Source: CADCUY01 sp964242735 (GTDB lineage: Bacteria; Actinomycetota; Actinomycetes; Actinomycetales; Quadrisphaeraceae). Taken from it: DNA of 64,000 nucleotides. The stretch spans positions 186,001 to 250,000 of the forward strand of contig CAXTAK010000001.1 in the NCBI GenBank assembly GCA_964242735.1. Direction: 5' to 3'. The position numbers were made by a program, and so were the translations under genes. The notes beneath the pieces are model-generated. The model worked only from the letters and a program-made list of their open reading frames with translations, did not search any database and was not told where the DNA came from. Positions 56,480 through 64,000 of the stretch are shown here, piece by piece (within the stretch, counting starts at the first letter, position 1; every line of letters begins with the position of its first letter).

Positions 56480-56493
56480 TCACAGCGCTGTGA
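56480..56493. promoter_or_regulatory. Perfect 14-bp palindrome upstream of ctaA
   Basis: TCACAGCGCTGTGA lies in the 61-bp gap between the ABC permease stop and the ctaA GTG, about 40 bp before ctaA. It is too short for a convincing terminator and could be a regulator site; no family is assigned. Confidence 0.35.
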
Positions 56494-56503
56494 AGCGCCC
56501 CAC

Positions 56504-57316
56504 TCACGAGCTCCACCGGAACGTGCGGACCACGAGCAGCGAGGCGACCACCGCCCACACCACCAGGACCAGCACCGGCCCGAGCGGCAGGGCGCCGGTC
56601 AGGGTCGCCGCCCGGACCAGCTCGCCGAGCGCCCCCGAGGGCAGCAGCCCCGCCACGGCGCCCACCGCCCCGGGCAGCGCCCGCACGGGCAGGAGCACCC
56701 CGCCGCCGGCGAGCAGCAGCACGAAGACCAGGTTCGCCAGGCCCAGCACGGCCTCCGCGCGCAGCGTGCCGGCCAGCAGCAGCGCGAGCGCCACGAACGC
56801 CGCGGTGCCCAGCAGCAGCGCCACCGCGAGGGCCGCCGCCGCCGCGGGCCCGCCCGCCCACGGGCGCCAGCCGAGGGCCGCCGCCACCCCGCCGAGCACC
56901 AGCACCTGCAGCACCTCGACCGCCAGGACCGCCAGGACCCGGCCCGCGAGGAAGCCCCCGCGCCCCAGGGGGGTCGTCGCGATCAGGCGCAGCACCCCGT
57001 AGCGGCGGTCGAAGCCCAGCTGGATCGCCTGCCCGGTGAACGCGGTGGCCACCACCGCCATGGCCAGCACGCCGGGGGCCACCACGTCCACCGGCGGCAG
57101 CGCCGCCAGCTCCCGGGGCAGCCCGAGGGCGACCAGCGGTGCACGCACCAGCAGCAGCAGAGCGAGCACCGGGAGCACCAGGCTGACCAGCAGCTGCTCC
57201 CCGTTGCCCAGCAGCAGCCGCGCGTCGAACCCCGCCTGCGCCAGGACCCGGCGCCCCACCGGCGCGGCACCGCCGCCGGGGGAGAGGTCGAGGCCGCCGA
57301 GGACGGGCGCGCTCAC
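56504..57316 (-). CDS. ABC-2 type transporter permease
   Basis: 270 aa with six hydrophobic segments of the ABC-2 export type (ELLVSLVLPVLALLLLV-like first helix; AFTGQAIQLGFDRRYGVLRL; a late LPSGALGELVRAATLTG). GTG 57316 overlaps the ATPase stop (GTGA). Orthologous position to Rv1457c/Rv1456c-Rv1458c of M. tuberculosis, next to ctaA. Substrate unknown; a link to heme or oxidase assembly is only contextual. Confidence 0.85.
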   Translation of the reverse strand: MSAPVLGGLDLSPGGGAAPVGRRVLAQAGFDARLLLGNGEQLLVSLVLPVLALLLLVRAPLVALGLPRELAALPPVDVVAPGVLAMAVVATAFTGQAIQLGFDRRYGVLRLIATTPLGRGGFLAGRVLAVLAVEVLQVLVLGGVAAALGWRPWAGGPAAAAALAVALLLGTAAFVALALLLAGTLRAEAVLGLANLVFVLLLAGGGVLLPVRALPGAVGAVAGLLPSGALGELVRAATLTGALPLGPVLVLVVWAVVASLLVVRTFRWSS

Positions 57317-58311
57317 CGCTGCGCCGCCACCAGCGGCTCCGACGGTGCCGGCGCGCCGCCCGCCCACGCGCCCTCGCCGGTGAGCGCGAGCACCGCCTGC
57401 TCCAGGGTGCGGCGCCCGATCGCCAGGTCGCGGGGCATCACCGAGCGGGCAGCGCACCAGGAGGTCACCGTCGCCACCACCTGCGGGTCGATGGCCCGGT
57501 CGCCGCCGACCCCGGGCACCACCTCGTAGCGCCCCGCTCGCACCTCGTCGGCGACCACGCTGGTGGGCAGCGCCCGGCGCAGCTGGCCCAGGTCGAGCCC
57601 CGGCGGGGCCGAGAAGGTCAACCGGTCGGCGGCCTGCCCGCCCCCCGCGCCCCCGGTCAGGGAGTCCACGGTGCCCGCGGCGACCACGCGCCCGGCCCGC
57701 ACCAGCACGACCGCGTCGGCGAGGCGCTCGGCCTCCTCCATCGAGTGCGTCGTCAGCACCACGGCCACCCCGGCGTCGCGCAGCCCGACGAGCAGGTCCC
57801 ACACCACCTGCCGGCCGTGGACGTCGACCCCGGCACTGGGCTCGTCGAGCAGCACCACCTCGGGGCGCCCGACCACCGCGCAGGCCAGCGCGAGCCGCTG
57901 CCGCTGCCCCCCGGACAGGCGGCGCACGGCGGTGCGCGCGAAGGCCTCGAGCCCCAGCAGGCGCGCCAGCGCCGCGACGTCCATGGGGGCGCGGTGGAGG
58001 GAGGCCACGTGGTCGAGGAACGCGCGCGCGGGCGCACCCCCGGGGAGCCCGCCGTCCTGGAGCATCACCCCCACCCGGGGCCGCAGCTGCGCCGCGTCGC
58101 GCACCGGGTCCAGGCCGAGCACCCGCACCGTGCCGGCGTCGGGTCTGCGCAGCCCCACGCAGCACTCCACGGTGGTGGTCTTGCCCGCCCCGTTGGGCCC
58201 GAGGACGGCGGTCACCTCACCGGGCAGGGCGAGCAGGCTCATGCCGTCGGCGGCGGGGACGCCGCCGTAGCTCTTGACCAGGGCGTCGACGCTCACCGCA
58301 CCGCTGACCAC
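57313..58311 (-). CDS. ABC transporter ATP-binding protein (ABC-2 exporter)
   Basis: 332 aa. Walker A GPNGAGKTT, signature LSGGQRQRLALACAVVG, Walker B VVLLDEPSAGVD and the H-loop TTHSMEEAE are intact; the last ~100 residues are a variable domain. GTG 58311 is preferred because a TAGACT -10 lies exactly 6 nt upstream (58323-58318 on the minus strand), giving a leaderless transcript; a GTG five codons later is an alternative. Divergent from sufR. Confidence 0.87.
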   Translation of the reverse strand: MVSGAVSVDALVKSYGGVPAADGMSLLALPGEVTAVLGPNGAGKTTTVECCVGLRRPDAGTVRVLGLDPVRDAAQLRPRVGVMLQDGGLPGGAPARAFLDHVASLHRAPMDVAALARLLGLEAFARTAVRRLSGGQRQRLALACAVVGRPEVVLLDEPSAGVDVHGRQVVWDLLVGLRDAGVAVVLTTHSMEEAERLADAVVLVRAGRVVAAGTVDSLTGGAGGGQAADRLTFSAPPGLDLGQLRRALPTSVVADEVRAGRYEVVPGVGGDRAIDPQVVATVTSWCAARSVMPRDLAIGRRTLEQAVLALTGEGAWAGGAPAPSEPLVAAQR

Positions 58312-58317
58312 CGGTCG

Positions 58318-58323
58318 AGTCTA
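58318..58323 (-). promoter_or_regulatory. Candidate -10 element of the ABC exporter operon
   Basis: TAGACT on the minus strand, 6 nt before the GTG at 58311. It shares the 95-bp divergent region with sufR. Confidence 0.5.
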
Positions 58324-58395
58324 GGTTCGCACCGCCCCCCGGCCCACCGAGGAGGTGAGGGTCGCCTCACACGACAGCGCGGATGGCATTCGGGC

Positions 58396-58410
58396 ACACT
58401 GGCGTTGTGG
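58396..58410 (+). promoter_or_regulatory. SufR operator overlapping the sufR start
   Basis: ACACTGGCGTTGTGG fits the reported mycobacterial SufR site ACACT-N5-TGTGA in 9 of 10 fixed positions. It overlaps a CACACT -10 candidate (58395-58400) that lies 6 nt before the GTG at 58407, so bound SufR would block its own promoter. Confidence 0.6.
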
Positions 58411-59269
58411 AAATCGTGGGAGACCGGACGAGCGCGCCGGGCGGCGCCGTCAGCGCCGCCGCAGCGGCCCCCGACGCCCCCGCCACCCGCCAGCGCGTCC
58501 TCGTCGCGGTGGTCCAGGACGGTCCGGTCACCGCCGCCGACCTCTCCGGCGGCATCGGGCTCACCAGCGCCGCCGTGCGCCGCCACCTCGACGCCCTGGT
58601 GACCGAGGGCCGCGTGATCGGCCGCGACCTGGTGCGCACCGGCGGCCGCGGCCGTCCCGCTCGCGCCTACACCGCCACCGACAGCGGGCGCCGCGGGGTC
58701 GTGGGCGCGCTGCGCGGCACCGAGGGGGACGACCTCGCGAGCACCGCCCTGCGCCACCTCGCGGCGACCACCGGGCGAGCGGCGGTGGCGGCCGTGGCCC
58801 AGGACCGGGCGCGGACCCTCGCCGCGCGCTACGGCGCCGCCGTGGAGGCCGCCGGCACCGACCTGCGGGCCCGCGTCGCCGCCCTCGCCGCCGCGCTCAG
58901 CGCTGACGGCTACGCGGCCAGCTCGCGGGCGGTCCTCCCCGCGCCGGTCCCGCCCGAGCCGGGGCGGCCCGCCCGCGGGCGGGCAGCGGCGGTGATGGCG
59001 CCCAGCGCCGTCCAGCTCTGCCAGGGCTCGTGCCCGGTGCAGCACGTGGCCCGGGAGTTCCCCGAGCTCTGCGAGGCCGAGACCCGGGCCTTCGGCGAGC
59101 TGCTCGGCACCCACGTGCGGCGCCTGGCGACCCTGGCCCACGGCGAGCACGTGTGCACCACGCACGTGCCCCTGTTCACGCCGCCCGCCCAGACCACCCC
59201 GACGGCCCAGGCCACCCCGACCGCCCGAACCCCCCAGACCGCCACCACCTCGCTCCCCGGAGGCACCGC

Positions 59270-59273
<4 letters not shown>
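58407..59273 (+). CDS. sufR: Fe-S cluster-sensing repressor SufR
   Basis: 288 aa. N-terminal winged helix-turn-helix (VTAADLSGGIGLTSAAVRRH, then GRGRPARAYTAT) and a C-terminal cluster-binding region with cysteines in LCQGSCPVQH, ELCEAE and EHVCTTH. SufR holds an Fe-S cluster and represses the suf operon when clusters are sufficient. Start GTG 58407 is favoured by the -10 spacing; an in-frame ATG at 58383 would lie upstream of the operator. A Thr/Pro-rich tail ends the protein, and its stop overlaps sufB (ATGA). Confidence 0.9.
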
Positions 59274-60735
<1,462 letters not shown>

Positions 60736-60739
<4 letters not shown>

Positions 60740-62136
60740 GCACGACCACCGACACCACGGTCCCCGCCGTCCCGGTGGGGGAGGGGGCGAGCGTCACCGA
60801 CCTCACCGAGAGCGAGGACGGCCGGGTCCTCAGCCCCTCCCTCGGTGACGGGACCACCCTCGGCGTCTCGGTCGGTGAGGGCACCACCGCGCCCGACGAG
60901 CCGCCGGCCCAGCACGGGCTGACGCCCCACTCCCACGGCGGGGCGGCTCCCGCCGCGCGCACGGGCTCCCCGGCCACGAGCCGGGCGAAGCGCCCGACGT
61001 CGTACTCGACCGAGGGCTTCGCCGTCCCCACCGGGCGCGAGGAGGAGTGGCGCTTCACCCCGCTGCGCCCCCTGGCCGCCCTGCTGAGCCCCGTGGGGCC
61101 CTCCGCGCAGCACCTGGAGGTGGTCGTCGGCGCCGCCGAGGGCGTGCAGCACGTGGTCCTGCCCGCGCAGCGGCACCGCGCGTACGTGCCCGGTGACCGG
61201 GCGGCTGCGGTCGCGTGGGTCGACACCGCCGACGCCGTCGACCACGTGGTCATCGCCGCCGGGGCTGACCTGGCCGAGCCCGTCACCGTCGCCCTGCGCG
61301 CGGAGGGGGAGCGCTCGGTGGGGCACCTGGTGATCGACGCCGGGCACCACAGCCGCGCCACCGTGGTCCTCGACCACACCGGCGGCGGCGCGATCACCAG
61401 CGGGGTGGAGGTGCGCGTCGGCGACGGTGCCCACCTGACCGTCGTCAGCGTGCAGCAGTGGGACGACGGCGCGGTGCACCTGGCGCAGCACGACGCCCTG
61501 GTCGGGCGGGACGCCACCCTGAAGCACGTGGCGGTGTCCCTGTCGGGCGCGCTGGTGCGGATGGGGGCGACCGTGCGCTACGACGGCCCCGGCGGCGACG
61601 CGACCCTCCTCGGGGTCTACTTCGCCGACGCCGGCCAGCACCTCGAGCACCGCTCCTTCGTGGACCACCAGGCCCCCAGCTGCCGCTCCAGCGTCACCTA
61701 CAAGGGTGCGCTGCAGGGTGAGAGCGCGCGCACCGTCTGGGTCGGGGACGTCCTGATCGGCGAGGTTGCGCTGGGCACCGACACCTACGAGCTGAACCGC
61801 AACCTCGTGCTGACCCAGGGCGCGCGCGCCGACTCGGTGCCGAACCTGGAGATCGAGACCGGCGAGATCGTCGGGGCGGGCCACGCCAGCGCCACGGGTC
61901 GCTTCGACGACGAGCAGCTGTTCTACCTGCAGTCGCGCGGGATCGCCGCCGAGGTGGCCCGCCGGATGGTGGTGCGCGCCTTCTTCTACGAGGTGCTGCA
62001 GCAGATCGGGGTGCCCGAGGTGACCGAGCGGCTCGCGGCGGCCATCGACGTCGAGCTCGCCGGCGGGGAGGGCACCGCCGGCTCCGGCGAGGCGCCGCTG
62101 CCCAGCGTCGCCCCGCCCGTGGCGGTCCCCGCGTGA
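60736..62136 (+). CDS. sufD: Fe-S cluster assembly protein SufD
   Basis: 466 aa. The family core starts at SYSTEGFAVPTGREEEWRFT and ends AEQLFYLQSRGIAAEVARRM-like (DDEQLFYLQSRGIAAEVARR). The first ~95 residues are a low-complexity Gly/Glu/Thr tail longer than in most orthologues. TTG at 60736 overlaps the sufB stop (TTGA), the most economical start; later in-frame GTG codons exist. It partners SufB and SufC. Confidence 0.9.
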
Positions 62137-62164
62137 CCGACCCGTGCGACAGCGGAGCCGGCGG

Positions 62165-62509
62165 ATGACCGGGGTGCGCGTGTGCGCCGCGGACGCCGTC
62201 CCCAGCCCGGGCGCCCTGCAGGTGCTGGTGCCCGGTCCGCAGGGGGAGGTGCCCGTCGCGATCGTCCGCGACTCCGACGGCTCCTTGCACGCCATCGGCG
62301 ACACCTGCAGCCACCAGCAGGTCTCCCTCTCCGAGGGGGAGGTGGAGGACGGGCGCATCGAGTGCTGGTTGCACGGCTCGCAGTTCGACCTGCGCACCGG
62401 CCACCCGGACTCCCTGCCGGCGGTCACCGCGGTGCCCGTCTACCGGCTGACCCTCGACGGCGCCGACGTGCTCGTCGACGTCACCGCGACCATCGACACC
62501 CCTGCCTGA
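62165..62509 (+). CDS. Rieske-type ferredoxin of the suf operon
   Basis: 114 aa. Rieske ligands CSHQQV and CWLHGSQF are present; otherwise it looks like the ferredoxin component of non-heme-iron dioxygenases (AIVRDSDGSLHAIGDTCSHQ). A gene of this kind commonly lies between sufD and sufC in actinobacteria; it may give electrons to assembly or receive clusters. ATG 62165 chosen with GGAG 7 nt upstream. Confidence 0.88.
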   Translation: MTGVRVCAADAVPSPGALQVLVPGPQGEVPVAIVRDSDGSLHAIGDTCSHQQVSLSEGEVEDGRIECWLHGSQFDLRTGHPDSLPAVTAVPVYRLTLDGADVLVDVTATIDTPA

Positions 62510-62520
62510 GAGGACACGAC

Positions 62521-63309
62521 TTGCCCACCCTGGAGATCCACGACCTGCACGTCAGCATCGCCGAGGCGGACGGCACGCAGAAGCAGATCCTGCGCGGCGT
62601 CGACCTCACGATCCGCTCTGGCGAGACCCACGCGATCATGGGGCCCAACGGCTCCGGCAAGTCGACGCTGGCGTACTCCATCGCCGGCCACCCCAAGTAC
62701 ACCGTCGACTCCGGGTCGATCACCGTCGACGGTGAGGACGTGCTGGCGATGAGCGTCGACGAGCGCGCCCGCGCGGGGCTGTTCCTCGCGATGCAGTACC
62801 CCGTGGAGGTGCCCGGGGTGACGGTCTCGAACTTCCTGCGCACCGCGAAGACCGCGATCGACGGCGAGGCGCCCTCGCTGCGCCACTGGACCAAGGACGT
62901 CAAGACCGCCATGGCGGGCCTGCGCATGGACCCCGCCTTCGCCGAGCGCAACGTCAACGAGGGGTTCTCCGGTGGGGAGAAGAAGCGCCACGAGATCCTG
63001 CAGATGCAGCTGCTGCGCCCGAAGTTCGCCGTCCTCGACGAGACCGACTCCGGGCTCGACGTCGACGCGCTGAAGGTCGTCTCCGAGGGCGTCAACGCCG
63101 TGCGCGCCACCGGTGAGACGGGCATCGTGCTGATCACCCACTACACGCGCATCCTCAACTACGTGAGACCCGACGTCGTGCACGTCTTCGTGGCGGGGCG
63201 CATCGCCGAGCAGGGCGGCCCCGAGCTGGCCGACGACCTCGAGGCCCGCGGGTACGACCGCTTCCTCCCCTCGGGTGCCTCCGAGACCGCTGCTGTGGTG
63301 ACGGCATGA
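62521..63309 (+). CDS. sufC: Fe-S cluster assembly ATPase SufC
   Basis: 262 aa ABC-type ATPase. Walker A MGPNGSGKSTLAYSIAGHPK, signature GFSGGEKKRHEILQMQLLRP, Walker B FAVLDETDSGLDVDALK. It drives the SufBCD scaffold. TTG start at 62521, with GAGAGGA 7 nt upstream. Its stop overlaps sufT (ATGA). Confidence 0.95.
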   Translation: MPTLEIHDLHVSIAEADGTQKQILRGVDLTIRSGETHAIMGPNGSGKSTLAYSIAGHPKYTVDSGSITVDGEDVLAMSVDERARAGLFLAMQYPVEVPGVTVSNFLRTAKTAIDGEAPSLRHWTKDVKTAMAGLRMDPAFAERNVNEGFSGGEKKRHEILQMQLLRPKFAVLDETDSGLDVDALKVVSEGVNAVRATGETGIVLITHYTRILNYVRPDVVHVFVAGRIAEQGGPELADDLEARGYDRFLPSGASETAAVVTA

Positions 63310-63641
63310 GCGAGCAGACCGCCAGCGGCGGTGCCGGTGTCGGCCTGGAGGACCTCGAGGAGGCCCTGAAGGACGTCATCGACCCCGAGCTGGGGATCAA
63401 CGTCGTCGACCTGGGCCTGATCTACGGGCTGCACCTCGACGGCGGTCAGGCGGTGATCGACATGACGCTGACCTCCGCGGCGTGCCCGCTGACCGACGTC
63501 ATCGAGGACCAGACCGCCCAGGCCCTCTCCGGGGTCGTCGACGGGCACCGCATCAACTGGGTGTGGATGCCGCCGTGGGACATGGGCAAGATCACCGAGG
63601 ACGGTCGCGACCAGCTGCGGGCGCTGGGCTTCAACGTCTGA
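63306..63641 (+). CDS. sufT: SufT/DUF59 Fe-S maturation protein
   Basis: 111 aa. MIP18/DUF59 motifs DPELGINVVDLGLIYGL and MTLTSAACPLTDVIEDQ (conserved Cys), with a C-terminal VWMPPWDMGKITEDGRDQLR. SufT helps cluster maturation or transfer. It follows sufC directly by a 4-bp overlap; sufS and sufU, which sit between them in M. tuberculosis, are absent. Confidence 0.93.
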   Translation: MSEQTASGGAGVGLEDLEEALKDVIDPELGINVVDLGLIYGLHLDGGQAVIDMTLTSAACPLTDVIEDQTAQALSGVVDGHRINWVWMPPWDMGKITEDGRDQLRALGFNV

Positions 63642-64000
63642 GCCGCCTGGTCGAGGTCTCGCCCGAGCGCTTCCCCGGATGGGTGGAGCGCTTCACCGCC
63701 TCCCACGGGACGCCGGTGGTGACCGTGGACGGCGCGAGCGTGGTGCTCGTCGCCCCCGACGGTGCCCGCGCGGAGCTCGAGGTGCCGTGGCCGCCGCTGG
63801 CCTCGAGCGGGGACGACGCGGTGGCGGCGCTGGCGGCTCACGCCGCGGCGTCCCGGACGGCGCTGCTCGTGCTCGTGCGCCGCGGCGGCGTCGCGGTCGG
63901 CGTCACCCGTGACGGGGAGCTGCTCGAGCACAGCCGTGCCACCGGGTACGTGCAGTCCCGCACCGCCGCTGGCGGGTGGAGCCAGCAGCGCTACGCCCGC
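63638..64000 (+). CDS. acVLRF1-family protein (Vms1/eRF1-like peptidyl-tRNA hydrolase), 5' part
   Basis: At least 121 residues; the frame is open to the window end. It begins LVEVSPERFPGWVERFTASH and holds VLVAPDGARAELEVPWPP and the diagnostic GYVQSRTAAGGWSQQRYAR, the VLRF1 loop with the glutamine that aids peptidyl-tRNA cleavage in eukaryotic Vms1. It is probably involved in ribosome rescue. No ATG/GTG/TTG lies before the conserved N-terminus; the only start that keeps it is a CTG at 63638 that overlaps the sufT stop (CTGA). A GTG at 63683 would remove 15 conserved residues. Confidence 0.75.
   Translation, partial: MSRLVEVSPERFPGWVERFTASHGTPVVTVDGASVVLVAPDGARAELEVPWPPLASSGDDAVAALAAHAAASRTALLVLVRRGGVAVGVTRDGELLEHSRATGYVQSRTAAGGWSQQRYAR

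Overview
The window is 64 kb of very GC-rich DNA (clearly above 70% by eye, not counted). It reads as the chromosome of an actinobacterium. The evidence is the gene set (RbpA, WhiA, OpcA, SufR, a CoaE-GrpB fusion, SufB/SufD, an acVLRF1-type protein), many GTG/TTG starts, 4-bp stop/start overlaps, and TAnnnT -10 elements that sit 6-8 nt before a start codon (leaderless transcripts). Gene order matches two blocks of the Mycobacterium tuberculosis chromosome: polA-rpsA-coaE-uvrB-uvrA, and uvrC-rapZ-yvcK-whiA / gap-pgk-tpi-secG / tkt-tal-zwf-opcA-pgl / ctaB-ctaA / ABC pair / sufR-B-D-C-T. A Kineosporiales-like genus is a guess only.

Layout. 1-4.6 kb: branched-chain amino-acid-type ABC transporter (3' end of the binding protein on +; livHMGF on -). 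LivH carries an unusual extracytoplasmic domain. 4.7-6.7 kb: DUF554 membrane protein, GNAT and a hotdog thioesterase. 6.7-9.4 kb: polA. 9.4-10.3 kb: decayed GNAT and Uma2-family fragments. 10.3-12.3 kb: ChaA-type antiporter and a methyltransferase. 12.4-13.9 kb: rpsA, preceded by a possible leaderless 17-codon leader. 14.1-23.8 kb: an accessory sugar/polyol locus with an MmsAB/ChvE-type ABC transporter, LsrF-type aldolase, RhaE-like SDR, Zn-dependent dehydrogenase, SorC regulator and FGGY kinase. 23.9-27.3 kb: coaE-grpB and uvrB. 27.3-28.6 kb: a TerC-family Mn exporter behind a yybP-ykoY (Mn2+) riboswitch. 28.6-32 kb: GH15 glycosidase and a divergent G6PD paralogue. 32-36.1 kb: uvrA, a Rieske lipoprotein, PadR and a broken partner gene. 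36.4-45.6 kb: uvrC-rapZ-yvcK-whiA, gap-pgk-tpi, secG, rbpA. 45.6-54.1 kb (minus): tkt-tal-pgi-zwf-opcA-pgl. 54.3-58.3 kb: ctaB, ctaA, ABC exporter pair. 58.4-64 kb: the suf operon, followed by an acVLRF1 gene that appears to start with CTG.

How it works together. The core is central carbon metabolism (lower glycolysis, pentose phosphate pathway with OpcA), heme A synthesis for cytochrome oxidase, Fe-S assembly under SufR, and nucleotide-excision repair. polA, uvrB and uvrA each have a candidate RecA-NDp/PafBC DNA-damage promoter with identical internal spacing (N8), and each would be leaderless. The most distinctive accessory system is the 14-24 kb sugar/polyol locus. Its two transporter/kinase promoters share TGCAC/GTGCA palindromes that may be the SorC operator. 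Its substrate cannot be read from sequence. The suf operon lacks sufS and sufU between sufC and sufT, where M. tuberculosis has them.
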